From positions 1-56,022 of the forward strand of contig JAUNAP010000008.1 in assembly GCA_030527545.1 (NCBI GenBank): DNA of 56,022 nt, in the 5' to 3' direction. Below, one piece after another: positions 17,441 to 25,905 of the stretch. The first letter of the stretch is position 1. Every line of letters begins with the position of its first letter. The notes below the pieces were generated by a model. That model saw only the letters and a list, made by a program, of their open reading frames with translations. It ran no database searches and had not been told where the DNA came from. The stretch is from Actinomycetaceae bacterium. GTDB taxonomy: Bacteria > Actinomycetota > Actinomycetes > Actinomycetales > Actinomycetaceae. A program made the translations under genes and the position numbers.

Positions 17441-19234
17441 ATGAGCCGTATTCTTTCCGCAGTTGCCTGGCCGTACGCCAACGGCCCCCGCCATATTGGT
17501 CACGTCGCCGGGTTCGGTGTTCCTTCGGACGTTTTTTCCCGCTACATGCGCATGGCCGGCCACGACGTTCTCATGGTTTCGGGCACCGATGAACACGGCA
17601 CCCCCATCCTCGTGCAGGCTGATGCGGATGGCATCACGCCGCGTGAGTTGGCTGACAAGAATAACCGCCTCATCGTTGAGGATCTCACTCAGCTGGGCTT
17701 GTCTTACGACCTGTTTACGCGCACGACGACCGGCAACCATTATGACGTTGTGCGGCGAATGTTTGCGCGAGTGCGAGACAACGGTTACATGATTACGCGC
17801 ACCCAGATGTCGGCCATTTCGCCCTCGACTGGGAGGACGCTGCCGGATCGCTACATTGAGGGCACGTGCCCTATCTGTGGCGCCGGTGGGGCGCGCGGGG
17901 ACCAGTGCGACGCCTGCGGTAATCAGCTCGATCCCATCGACCTCATCAACCCGGTGTCGCGCATCAACGGCGAGACTCCGAAGTTTGTCGAGTCGACTCA
18001 CTATTTCCTGGATCTTCCGGCGCTTGCCGAGGCCTTGGGGGAGTGGTTGGACGAACGCGAGAAGTCGGGTACGTGGCGGCCGAATGTCATTCGTTTTTCG
18101 CAAAACATCCTCGAGGAGATTAAGCCGCGTGCGATGACGCGCGACATCGACTGGGGAATCCCGGTGCCGGGGTGGGAGGACCAGCCGAATAAGCGCCTCT
18201 ACGTGTGGTTTGACGCCGTCGTGGGTTATCTGTCGGCGTCGATCGAGTGGGCGAGGCGCAGCGGTGATCCGGATGCGTGGCGGAAGTGGTGGAATGACCC
18301 CGACGCCCTGTCGTATTACTTCATGGGTAAGGACAATATCGTTTTCCATTCCCAGATTTGGCCGGCGGAGCTGCTGGGGTATAACGGCGGCGGCGCGAGG
18401 GGTGGCGAACCCGGGGACATGGGTGAGCTCAACCTGCCGACGGAAGTGGTGTCGAGCGAGTTCCTCACGATGGAGGGCAAGAAGTTCTCGACGTCGAAGT
18501 CGGTAGTGATTTACGTGCGTGACATGTTGGCGCGTTATCAGGCTGACGCTTTGCGGTATTTTATTTCGGCGGCTGGGCCAGAGAATCAGGATGCTGATTT
18601 CACGTGGGCGGAGTTTGTGCGTCGCACGAATGACGAGCTTGTGGCCGCGTGGGGGAATCTGGTCAACCGGTCGGCGTCGATGATTAGCAAGAGGTTCGGT
18701 GAGATCCCGACTCCGGGTGAACTCGAGGATGTGGATCGCGAGCTGCTTGATGCGATCGCTGCTGGCTTTGGCGAGGTAGGCGACAACATCGCGGCACACC
18801 GGCAGAAGGCTGCGTTGGCTGCGGCGATGCGCCTGGTTGGTAAGGCAAACCAGTACGTGGCGGTGACGGAGCCGTTTAGGCTCAAGAGCGAGGAGGAGCG
18901 CCCGCGCCTGGCGACGGTGCTGTGGACGCTGGCGCAGGCGGTCGCTGATCTCAATCTCGTGCTCAGCCCGTTCCTGCCGCATTCTGCGAATGCGGTCGAC
19001 CGGATTTTCGGTGGCGAGGGGCGGATCGCGCCGCTGCCGAGGATCGAGGAGGTCACGGACCTGGACGAGACGGATCGCGCCTACCCGATCATTACGGGTG
19101 ACTACACCGATGTTCCGACGTGGGGCCGCCACGACGTGGTCCCGGGAACGCCGGTGGCGAAGCCGAAGCCGATTTTCGTCAAACTCGATCCGAGCGTCGT
19201 CGACGAGGAGCTCGCTCGCCTCGCGGGAGAGTAG
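17441..19234 (+). CDS. metG: Methionyl-tRNA synthetase
   Basis: 597 residues. Charges initiator and elongator tRNA-Met. HIGH motif is intact at 18-21 ([10 protein letters not shown]). A four-cysteine zinc knuckle is seen in [18 protein letters not shown]. The KMSKS equivalent reads KKFSTSKS, a form found in other bacterial MetRS. It lacks the C-terminal EMAPII-like dimerisation domain found in longer enzymes, as is usual in actinobacteria. The stop is followed directly by the remnant of another gene. Confidence 0.96.
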   Translation: MSRILSAVAWPYANGPRHIGHVAGFGVPSDVFSRYMRMAGHDVLMVSGTDEHGTPILVQADADGITPRELADKNNRLIVEDLTQLGLSYDLFTRTTTGNHYDVVRRMFARVRDNGYMITRTQMSAISPSTGRTLPDRYIEGTCPICGAGGARGDQCDACGNQLDPIDLINPVSRINGETPKFVESTHYFLDLPALAEALGEWLDEREKSGTWRPNVIRFSQNILEEIKPRAMTRDIDWGIPVPGWEDQPNKRLYVWFDAVVGYLSASIEWARRSGDPDAWRKWWNDPDALSYYFMGKDNIVFHSQIWPAELLGYNGGGARGGEPGDMGELNLPTEVVSSEFLTMEGKKFSTSKSVVIYVRDMLARYQADALRYFISAAGPENQDADFTWAEFVRRTNDELVAAWGNLVNRSASMISKRFGEIPTPGELEDVDRELLDAIAAGFGEVGDNIAAHRQKAALAAAMRLVGKANQYVAVTEPFRLKSEEERPRLATVLWTLAQAVADLNLVLSPFLPHSANAVDRIFGGEGRIAPLPRIEEVTDLDETDRAYPIITGDYTDVPTWGRHDVVPGTPVAKPKPIFVKLDPSVVDEELARLAGE

Positions 19235-19432
19235 GTGGCTGGCGCGATCAACCTGCCCCGCGAAATCTCGCTGCTGCGGATCTGTGCGCAGGGTCTTGCC
19301 CCTGCCGCAGACTCGGCGGATGTCGTTGGGGTGGTTGAGCGCCTGTGTGCCGTGCAGGGCCAGCAGGTCTCGGCGCTGCCTCACGCGCTCATCGCGCGGG
19401 CTCGGTGTGCGATGAGGTCGGATGTGGTGTAG
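19235..19432 (+). pseudogene. Remnant of a winged-helix (HTH_42 / YcaQ-like) gene
   Basis: Codons start with a GTG directly after metG and run 65 residues to a TAG. The segment LRICAQGL...VVERLCAVQGQQVSALPHALIARA resembles the first 60 residues of PF06224 winged-helix proteins, which are normally 350-400 residues long (typical: LRxxAQGL...VVxxLxAVQAQD). Nothing recognisable of the rest follows before the terminator at 19513. It looks like a deletion remnant, although expression of the peptide from the metG transcript is possible. Confidence 0.55.
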
Positions 19433-19512
19433 GCGAGCAGTGTCGCCGCGGTAGCGTCGGGTCGACACGAGGAGTTGTCCGGCTCACCGGCTTCACTTGT
19501 GGGACACGCAAG

Positions 19513-19547
19513 CGCGGGGGTGTCTCCTGTGGGGAGACACCCCCGCG
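19513..19547. terminator. Strong bidirectional terminator
   Basis: A perfect 15-bp stem, CGCGGGGGTGTCTCC with its complement, around a 5-base loop. It lies between the metG transcript and the convergent DUF3021 gene. Confidence 0.85.
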
Positions 19548-19554
19548 GTGAGCA

Positions 19555-20019
19555 CTAGTGGTGTTCGAGGGCCGCGTTGATACGGGCGATCTGGCGGCGC
19601 GCCACAAGATACTGGATGGTCCACACGGCGGCGTAGATGAGCAAGAAGCTGACAAGCGCCGACAGGAGAGGAAGTCCCATGTCGAACCAGCGCAGGTAGA
19701 GGCCGCAGAGGGAAAAGCCAACGGAGATGAGGACTACGTGGGCGAGTGTCGCTCGGGCGAGACCCCGGGGCTTGTCGCCGACGAGGTCGAACACGACGGA
19801 GGTGACGGAACCGTAGACGCCCAACAGGGCGTAGGCGATCCTCTCGTAAACGACGGCTATTAGTTCGGAATCGTGCTGGGCCAAGAATTCGGGAACCCCG
19901 GGGGTGTAGGTGCCTGGCGACAAGACGGCAGAGAAAACGAGTTCGCAGATCGAACCGATAGTGATGCCGGCGAGGGCGCCGATGAGCGCGGATTTCGCGA
20001 TCTTGTGGATGGCGGTCAT
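19555..20019 (-). CDS. DUF3021-family membrane protein, partner of the LytTR regulator
   Basis: 154 residues. Four hydrophobic segments are seen, near 10-30, 60-80, 88-108 and 114-138, arranged as in DUF3021 proteins. In Firmicutes, DUF3021-type membrane proteins are encoded downstream of single-domain LytTR regulators and hold them inactive (HdrRM/BrsRM-type systems). The gene follows the LytTR gene after 9 bases. Assigning the inhibitor role here is inference from that context. Confidence 0.75.
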   Translation of the reverse strand: MTAIHKIAKSALIGALAGITIGSICELVFSAVLSPGTYTPGVPEFLAQHDSELIAVVYERIAYALLGVYGSVTSVVFDLVGDKPRGLARATLAHVVLISVGFSLCGLYLRWFDMGLPLLSALVSFLLIYAAVWTIQYLVARRQIARINAALEHH

Positions 20020-20028
20020 GGTGTGCTC

Positions 20029-20478
20029 CTAAAGGTCGAGTGCGTGCCTCACGGCCGGCAGGCTGCGGCGAGACACAAAGCAGGTGGTGCCGTCGTCGAG
20101 GCGCATGCCGATCGTGCCGCTGAACGACAGGTCGAGGGTGAGAACGTGACGAAGGTTGACGATCTCCCCTTGGGATATTTGCAAAAACGGCGGGGAGGGC
20201 AGGGTTGTGGCGAGTTCGCCGATGCGCTGCTTGAGCCTCCAAGTTCCCGTGGCCGTGTGGGCTTCGAGGGTCCGCCCGTTCGTTGCGATCCGCGTGATGG
20301 CAGACAACTGCAGCAGCGTGGCGTCGTGACCGCGATAGCCGATGAGGAAGGGGGGACGGTCGTGACCCTCCAAGGCGGCACACGCCTTGGCGAGACGGTT
20401 AGCCTCTTCTGGGTCGGCGGCGCGCACGACGATCTCCGCTTCTGTCATCTCTGGATCGATGTCGACAGTGATCTTCAT
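20029..20478 (-). CDS. LytTR-domain transcriptional regulator
   Basis: 149 residues, ATG with a strong GGGAGGA site. The C-terminal half is a LytTR DNA-binding domain: LLQLSAITRIATNGRTLEAHT (about 75-95), LKQRIGELATTLPSPPFLQISQGEIVNLRHV (about 100-135) and a basic end CFVSRRSLPAVRHAL. The first 60 residues (MKITVDIDPEMTEAEIVVRA) replace the receiver domain of AgrA/ComE types, as in stand-alone LytTR proteins paired with DUF3021. Three repeats matching the LytTR consensus lie 65-115 bases upstream, so it probably controls its own operon. Confidence 0.88.
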   Translation of the reverse strand: MKITVDIDPEMTEAEIVVRAADPEEANRLAKACAALEGHDRPPFLIGYRGHDATLLQLSAITRIATNGRTLEAHTATGTWRLKQRIGELATTLPSPPFLQISQGEIVNLRHVLTLDLSFSGTIGMRLDDGTTCFVSRRSLPAVRHALDL

Positions 20479-20505
20479 GGCTCCTCCCTTGCTGATGACA
20501 CTTTC

Positions 20506-20511
20506 ACTATG
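20506..20511 (-). promoter_or_regulatory. Possible -10 box of the LytTR operon
   Basis: CATAGT on the minus strand, 27 bases before the start codon. No -35 hexamer is seen, which would fit an activator-dependent promoter. Confidence 0.35.
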
Positions 20512-20544
20512 CCCTATCGGGGAGCCCGCGCCGCGGCCCGGGGG

Positions 20545-20594
20545 CTAAACGGTCGTGTTCCGTGCCTAAGCGGTGAGGCCGCCAGCTAAGCGGT
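20545..20594 (-). promoter_or_regulatory. Three direct repeats ACCGYTTAG, LytTR-type operator
   Basis: On the minus strand, copies occur at 20594-20586 (ACCGCTTAG), 20574-20566 (ACCGCTTAG) and 20553-20545 (ACCGTTTAG). Starts are 20 and 21 bases apart, two helical turns, all in the direction of the LytTR gene. The last copy matches every position of the published LytTR/AgrA-type 9-mer consensus [TA][AC][CA]GTTN[AG][TG]; the others differ at one base. Confidence 0.75.
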
Positions 20595-20661
20595 GCCGCA
20601 TGTGTGGATGTCCGCCTCGCCGCAAAGGCATCTGGGAGGGGCTGATGCTTGTAATCGGGGT

Positions 20662-21015
20662 CTATCGGTGCGGGAACAGTCGTGAGGCTTCCGCGGGGTT
20701 CGTGTCAGAGAGATCGGCCTTCACCGTTTCCAGCCAGTCGCGTGACTCTGCTTCGATCTGGTCACGGGTTGCGGGAGGAAGCATCGCGCGCCGCAGCCAG
20801 GCAAGGGGTAGATCCCGTCGCCGGCGCGCCGCAACCCACACGGTGCCACTGAACCCGCTGGGAACGTGCTCGCTGGGACAGTCGACCCACTCGACGTTGA
20901 CGCTTCGGGGGCCTACGCGTGCGCGGAAATGGTATCCGTCAAGAATGAAGGCGTGGGTGTATCCGACAAGCCGCTCCCGCAATCGGGAGAGGCGACTGTG
21001 AGGATCCGTACTCAT
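20662..21015 (-). CDS. Small protein of unknown function, copy A
   Basis: 117 residues, ATG after AGGAGA that overlaps the end of the MFS fragment. No known family is recognised and there is no membrane segment. It is clearly paralogous to the 104-residue protein at 22103-22417: shared LVGYTHxFxxDxYxFRAxV, VDWVDxPSExVPSGFSGTV, RxRDLPxAWLRR and TRDQxEA. The sequence is basic with conserved Trp and Tyr positions, perhaps a small beta domain. The repeated link to an MFS gene suggests a shared task, which is unproven. Confidence 0.6.
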   Translation of the reverse strand: MSTDPHSRLSRLRERLVGYTHAFILDGYHFRARVGPRSVNVEWVDCPSEHVPSGFSGTVWVAARRRRDLPLAWLRRAMLPPATRDQIEAESRDWLETVKADLSDTNPAEASRLFPHR

Positions 21016-21024
21016 AGGGGTCTC

Positions 21025-21936
21025 CTAGCCTGCCGTGCCTGCGCGCGCCTCCAGGCGCATGACCATAAGAAGAGTAGCCGCCACGCCCAGGAGGATGGAC
21101 ACGGCGCCCACGATCAGTACGGTGGTCGCTGGTAGGTAGAGCGAGGCCGCACCGACAATCAGGTATCCGACAGGCGTGAAGCCAAAGCTGATCGAATAAT
21201 CGAGTGAAGAGACTTTACCGAGGATCGAGTCCGGGATACTTCTCTGCATGTAGGCGCCCCACCAGACGCCCGAAACCTCCAGGGCAAAACCGGAGACGAA
21301 AGCCGCTGCACACAAGAGGGGGAGGCGAGTTGAGAAAACGGGAGCGAGCATTTCGCACGCGACGACGCCGCTGGCGGCGACGGACAACAGGAGGAGACGA
21401 GAACGGGCCGGCCGCACGATCTGGCTGATTGACCCCGCCAGATAGCCACAGGCCGATGAGGAAAGCATCCATCCCCACACTGTTGGGCCCGTAGCTGCAA
21501 CCACGTGTACGGGCAGGGTAGTAGAGAGCACCCCAGAACTGAAAGCAATGAAAAATGCCCAGTAGGGAAGCACATAAGAGATGCCGGGATAGTCTCGCAG
21601 AAGCGAACGTGCAGCCTTGAGATCGGTGAGAAGCGGAGATTTCGAGACACGTTTGTGCCGCCTCGGTTGCAGCAGCATGGCCAAGGCGGCGGCGATACCA
21701 AGGGGGTCACCGTCCTGGGCGCCAGTGATGCCAAAGACGAAGAACACGAGTGACTGGGAAAGCGCGTAGACAAAGTGCAGGGCAACGAGAATCCACACTG
21801 CGCTGCAAAGCCGCACGCGTGAGGTGTCTCTGCTCCTGTATTCCATAGCGGGAGAATAGCCGATGACGGCGCGATATTGCGGGACGCGGTGGCGCCAGGG
21901 CTCGCTGAGGAAATGTTGTCGGCTATAGGAGGCCAC
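21025..21936 (-). pseudogene. MFS transporter, N-terminally truncated
   Basis: 303 codons are open. The last about 200 residues look like helices 7-12 of a drug-exporter-type MFS protein (GISYVLPYWAFFIAFSSGVL onward, ending TLLMVMRLEARAG), preceded by a basic central loop PRRHKRVSKS. Only one or two hydrophobic segments stand before that loop, whereas about six are expected, and the first 30 residues have no signal or helix. The N-terminal half therefore seems lost or rearranged. It may start at the internal ATG 21846 if still translated. Transport is unlikely. Confidence 0.6.
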
Positions 21937-22102
21937 CTGGCCGACGGTCCACTGACGCCAGGATCCAACCTGCCGCTCGTCACCCAGCGGTGACGAGAAA
22001 GCGGGCGTGCCCGGTGAACAGCGCGTTCGTGAACAGGCGCCTAGGGGTTGGTGCGTGCCACAGCAGCCAAGGCGCGCGACAAGGTGCCGTCTGCAGATGA
22101 GG

Positions 22103-22417
22103 CTATCGGTCTCGAGACCGAGGTGACCGAAAAGGGTTCGTAGGAGACGCAGCTTCGACCTGGTCGCGGGTGAGAACAGGAAGCGTCCCGCGTCGCAGCC
22201 ACGCGGCGGGAAGATCTCGCGGACGGCGCGTCATAACCGACACGGTTCCACTGAAACCGCTGGGCACATACTCGCTGGGATAGTCGACCCAGTCGACCCT
22301 TATCCCCGATGCGTGTACGTGTGCGCGGAAACGATACTCGTCGATGGTGAAGACGTGGGTGTAACCGACGAGCCTCGCGCGCAACCGATCCAACAGGGAT
22401 TGGAGACGTGTGGACAT
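22103..22417 (-). CDS. Small protein of unknown function, copy B
   Basis: 104 residues, ATG after TAGGAGA, which overlaps the stop of an MFS remnant exactly as in copy A. About half of its residues match copy A. Relative to copy A it lacks about 13 residues before the conserved TNP segment near the C-terminus, an in-frame deletion. Codon use and lower GC fit the accessory stretch. Function unknown. Confidence 0.5.
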   Translation of the reverse strand: MSTRLQSLLDRLRARLVGYTHVFTIDEYRFRAHVHASGIRVDWVDYPSEYVPSGFSGTVSVMTRRPRDLPAAWLRRGTLPVLTRDQVEAASPTNPFRSPRSRDR

Positions 22418-22425
22418 AGGGTCTC

Positions 22426-22545
22426 CTAGTGTGCGGCGCCTGATTGCGTGCGCGTGTCGAGACGCAAGACCATGAGAAGCGTAGCTGGCAGGGTAAAGAG
22501 AATGAGCAGGCTGCCTACGTGCGCACTAGCGTAGTACGCCGAGGT
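22426..22545 (-). pseudogene. C-terminal remnant of a second MFS transporter
   Basis: On the minus strand a frame of about 40 codons ends SLLILFTLPATLLMVLRLDT...GAAH then TAG. This aligns with the end of the MFS fragment at 21025 (SILLGVAATLLMVMRLEARAG). Upstream of this only non-matching sequence remains. It shows that the MFS plus small-protein pair was once duplicated. Confidence 0.6.
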
Positions 22546-22673
22546 TCCCACATGCTGCTCGAAGCAGCGGGGAAACGGCCCGCGCTAGTCGGTCGCAGCG
22601 TTAGACTTGAGAAAAACTAGCAGCAGGGAGTGGCGCGGTATCCACGTCACGAAGTGAGCAGAGGGGCTAGCGA

Positions 22674-22898
22674 ATGTCACAGGAGCCGGGGACGGGAAGC
22701 GGCGGGAGATCACGCGAAGACGAGCGTAACGATCGGGCCTTCTTGTGGATACCCGCAGGGATGATAATCGGCTGGCTGTTGGCGACTGTCACCGACGCAG
22801 CCGTCTCGACGGGCATGTCACTCGGCCTTCTCGCCGGCACAGTCGCCTATGCCTTCACACGAACTGACCATAGTGGCGATGATACGCGTGATAACTAG
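22674..22898 (+). CDS. Small membrane protein, hypothetical
   Basis: 74 residues after a GAGGGG site. A charged N-terminus of about 22 residues precedes two hydrophobic segments (FLWIPAGMIIGWLLATVTDA, 24-43; and TGMSLGLLAGTVAYAFT, 46-62), then an acidic tail. The overall shape is two short helices with both ends probably cytoplasmic. No family recognised. Confidence 0.5.
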   Translation: MSQEPGTGSGGRSREDERNDRAFLWIPAGMIIGWLLATVTDAAVSTGMSLGLLAGTVAYAFTRTDHSGDDTRDN

Positions 22899-23032
22899 TC
22901 CTGTCCGTTGTGTTTCACATAGGTGCACGGGATACGTTGAATTCCATGAGACCTTCGAGGGTAGCTCGAGCGTAGGAGCTGTGTGATCAGGCTTGGTGTG
23001 TCAAGCAAGCGGGAAACGGGAGTAGAAACAAC

Positions 23033-23983
23033 GTGAAGACGCGAACAAACGAGATGCCGACGATCGATCAGTTTCGGCCCGTCGTACTGCGCGTACTTAG
23101 CGATGGGAAAGAGCATGCTGTCCGGGATATCGTCGAGCAGGTCGCCAGCGAGCTTGCGCTTTCTGACCACGTACGGTCTCAACGGATTGCCTCTGGACAG
23201 CTTCGGTACGCCAACCGGATCAATTGGGCCTGTTCTGGATTAACTCAAGCAGGTCTCATTGAGCGTTCGCGCAGGGGCTACTATCGTATAACCGCGAATG
23301 GGGCCGAGGTTGAGGGCCGCGGATTGGGTGTGTATACCGAAAAGGACATGCTGGAATGGCCGGCGTGGCAAGACTACCAGGATGAGATCGCAAGCCGTTG
23401 AAAGTCTGAGAAAGTTGCGACACCTGCTCGCTTGATGGAAGAGGACCCCGTAGATCCGGTGGATATATTGGCCTCAGCGGAGCGTGCTTTCAATGCGCAA
23501 ACCGAAACGAGGCTGCGTAAGCGGCTTCAAGGGGCGTCAGCAGAGTTTTTTGAGCGCGCAGTTATTGACCTTCTGTGGGCAATGGGTTACGGCGGTGAGC
23601 ACGGGGAGAAAAAGCATGTAGGGCGCAGCGGAGATGGAGGCATTGACGGTATTATCCGTCAAGATGCGCTTGGTCTTACCTCTGTCTATGTGCAGGCGAA
23701 GCGTTATTGTGAGACGAATAAAGTTGGTTCGTCCGAGATGCGCAACTTTATTGGCGCCCTCGATTCGCGAGGTGCCACCCAAGGTGTTTTTATTACAACA
23801 TCATCATTTTTGCCGAGCGCGATAAAAACCGCGGAAGGGTACAGGCATGGCGCTATTGTCCTCGTTGACGGCATCAAGCTTACGGCTCTCATGCTTGCTT
23901 ATGGGGTGGCGGTACGCAAGGTCTGTGAATTTATGCTGTACGAGATCGATGACGATTTTTTTGAAGAAGATGAACTGGTCTAG
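23033..23983 (+). pseudogene. mrr: Mrr-type restriction endonuclease interrupted by in-frame TGA
   Basis: Type IV enzyme that cuts modified DNA. Codons 1-122 encode the winged-helix Mrr N-terminal domain (DGKEHAVRDIVEQV, SGQLRYANRINWACSGLTQAGL) up to a TGA at 23399-23401. In the same frame, 10 codons later, the Mrr catalytic domain follows from about 23432: FFERAVIDLLWAMGYGG, HVGRSGDGGIDGII, VYVQAKRY and GVFITTSSF. The D...QAK nuclease core is intact, and the full 316 codons match the normal Mrr length. So a single nonsense codon breaks the gene. Separate translation of the catalytic part from TTG 23432 or ATG 23435 cannot be excluded. GC is lower than in flanking genes, suggesting transfer. 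Confidence 0.85.
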
Positions 23984-24011
23984 TTGATCTTCTGTTGCTG
24001 TAGTGAGTCTC

Positions 24012-24260
24012 ATGGAAACAATTTGGGAAAAATTATTCTTGGTCGCCGTTGTCGTCGCACTTCCTGGGGCTTTGTGGCTGCCGTTCGACGTGCTTGGCCG
24101 CGATGAGGGCGTCGTTCTTATTCCCATGGTTGTGCTCCTTGCGGTCCTCACCGTGCGAGTAACGATGGCGTCACGTCTGAGCCACAAGTGGCCCTGGCTG
24201 CTCGTGCCCATGGTCGTGACAGCGATTCTGCTGCGTCTCCTTGCCGGTCTCCCGGGGTGA
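24012..24260 (+). CDS. Small membrane protein, hypothetical
   Basis: 82 residues from ATG 24012, or 85 from GTG 24003; no clear ribosome site. Three hydrophobic stretches are visible (LFLVAVVVALPGALWLPF, VVLIPMVVLLAVLTVRV, WPWLLVPMVVTAILLRLL). Begins shortly after the Mrr gene and ends before a strong terminator. No family recognised. Confidence 0.5.
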   Translation: METIWEKLFLVAVVVALPGALWLPFDVLGRDEGVVLIPMVVLLAVLTVRVTMASRLSHKWPWLLVPMVVTAILLRLLAGLPG

Positions 24261-24291
24261 GCGGGGCAGCGGAATCGGACGCGACAATGTG

Positions 24292-24325
24292 CTGGGGCCG
24301 CCCCTCGATCGAGGGGCGGCCCCAG
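24292..24325. terminator. Perfect 34-base palindromic terminator
   Basis: CTGGGGCCGCCCCTCGA is followed immediately by its exact complement. It lies between convergent genes and would form a stem of about 15 bp in either transcript. Confidence 0.8.
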
Positions 24326-24343
24326 GTTAGGTGAGGATGCGGC

Positions 24344-25726
24344 CTACCTGGTGGCGAGCGCTTTGAGGGCGACGTTCCCCTTCGGAGCGATTTCGGTAAA
24401 GTCTCGCCAGTTCGTGCCGTCGGTCGAGATGAACGATTGCCCCGGCTCGGCGCTTGCGCGTGAGGAATAACCAGAGATCGGGAGCTCAGCGGGCACGAGA
24501 TGATCCGAGGAGTTCGAGCGCACGTGAACAATAACGCTAAAGGCTTGCCCCGCAGTGACATCCATGCCAGACGTCTCGATGGTGTGGTATCCGGCGTAGG
24601 GGAGCGCCCCCGACGCCGCCAACTGAGCCTTCGACACGTCGGGACGTCCCCCCGTGACGGGGGCTAGGTACACCTCGTAGTCGACGCCTGCCGTCAGCGA
24701 CCACAGCCCCACCGCACCGATATGCTCGGTTCCTCGTGCTGTGAAAACATTGGCATACCATGCGTCGCCAACCGGTCCTCGTCGATCCGTCGCACCGAGA
24801 GGATCGTGTTGATAAATACGCTTATAGGTTCCCGTAGGTGACCCCAGATATACGGCATTGGCTGTACCGATTTGGCGATCATAATAGGAGACATAATAGT
24901 ATCCCTGTTCGCCCTTTTTGGTTCCCCAAGAGTTTCGGATAATCCACGCCCCATCTCCCTCGGGGCGCTGAAGGAAGTTGCTCGCCGAATAATTGTCGTC
25001 CCAGCCGACGATCGCCACCGCGTGATTTGTTGGGTGCGACGTGGGAGCAAAATAGTTTACCTTCCGATTGAGGTAGTAGGCCTCTTGGAAAAAGAGAGTA
25101 AAAACGGCGCCCTCGTTCATGATTGCGCGCTTGAGGACTGGGTTATCCGGTCCGAGCTTGTTCTTTGGCAGGTAGTGGATGTTGAGGACATCGACGACAC
25201 GTTGGCCGCCGCGTTCTGAAACCGGGCCCGCACCGGAGGCAAGATAGGCGGCGGCCATCTGCCGTGTCCCGCCCCCATACGGTCCCCTATCAAATCCGGA
25301 GCGGTTCACCATGTCGTTTTCTGACAGGTCGAGAGGCATGCCGGGCATGAGGCTCGATTCGACAGATGCCAGCGCCGCGAACGCCCAGCATGGCCCGTTG
25401 GTGCGCTGTGTGCGCACCGGGGTTAAGCGGCCCTGCTCGCGCAGGTCAAAGCGGGCCAGCAACGTTTGGGCAGCACGTCCTTGCGTGTCGCTGTAGGTGA
25501 CTTCAATAGGTTCCTCGATGGGAAGCGGCGAGACAGGGCCGATAGCGTCAGCAGCCTGAGAGCCTGACGAGGGAACCGACTGAGTCGATGACGACGTGGT
25601 GCTCGGGCGAGCAACCTCCATGCCCGGAATGTCGTGGACCGAACATGAGGGGGGAAGGCCGAGGAGTGAGGCGAGGGCAACAACAGTGCCGACGCGGCGC
25701 CGAAGCGACGAAGACGTGAGCGACAC
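24344..25726 (-). CDS. Exported papain-like (C1) cysteine protease with C-terminal lectin-like domain
   Basis: 460 residues from a GTG with an AAGGAG site seven bases before it. An N-terminal signal sequence precedes a Cys at 28 (GLPPSC), which is not a standard lipobox, so secretion versus lipidation is open. A Ser/Thr-rich linker (about 38-65) follows. The catalytic set of papain enzymes is complete: Q107 and C113 in RTQRTNGPCWAFA, H235 in TNHAVAIVGWDDN and N265 in IIRNSWGTK. About 180 further residues form a beta-rich domain resembling the lectin-like extension of bacterial C1 proteases. It probably degrades or matures surface or host proteins outside the cell; the target is unknown. Confidence 0.88.
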   Translation of the reverse strand: MSLTSSSLRRRVGTVVALASLLGLPPSCSVHDIPGMEVARPSTTSSSTQSVPSSGSQAADAIGPVSPLPIEEPIEVTYSDTQGRAAQTLLARFDLREQGRLTPVRTQRTNGPCWAFAALASVESSLMPGMPLDLSENDMVNRSGFDRGPYGGGTRQMAAAYLASGAGPVSERGGQRVVDVLNIHYLPKNKLGPDNPVLKRAIMNEGAVFTLFFQEAYYLNRKVNYFAPTSHPTNHAVAIVGWDDNYSASNFLQRPEGDGAWIIRNSWGTKKGEQGYYYVSYYDRQIGTANAVYLGSPTGTYKRIYQHDPLGATDRRGPVGDAWYANVFTARGTEHIGAVGLWSLTAGVDYEVYLAPVTGGRPDVSKAQLAASGALPYAGYHTIETSGMDVTAGQAFSVIVHVRSNSSDHLVPAELPISGYSSRASAEPGQSFISTDGTNWRDFTEIAPKGNVALKALATR

Positions 25727-25905
25727 GCGGTGACTCCTTCATGAGAGGTGCAGGCTTGATGGGGTAGCTCCACACGCCAAACTTTCCAAGTGGTTAGCGT
25801 ACGGCATCCCCGCGGAGATGAAGGCTTTATGAGACGAGTGTCGCATCTGTCGTTGGTGGCCGCTCGTGCTGTGAGGGGCGTGGCCGCGCGGCTACAGTGG
25901 AGACG

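Noticed and set aside
16898-19468. 856-codon open frame on the minus strand
   Set aside because: It lies antisense to rsmI and metG, which have complete motifs; its Arg/His-rich translation is typical of a GC-rich shadow frame.
21976-21997. 9-bp hairpin between the MFS fragment and copy B
   Set aside because: The stem is perfect but has no U tract and the flanking DNA is decayed sequence; too little to call a regulatory RNA.
22107-22120. Palindrome CGGTCTCGAGACCG
   Set aside because: It falls within the coding end of the 104-residue protein and lacks a terminator U tract or promoter context.
23399-23401. TGA as a recoded Trp or Sec codon in mrr
   Set aside because: There is no sign of recoding: no SECIS-like hairpin is evident and other genes use TGA as a stop.
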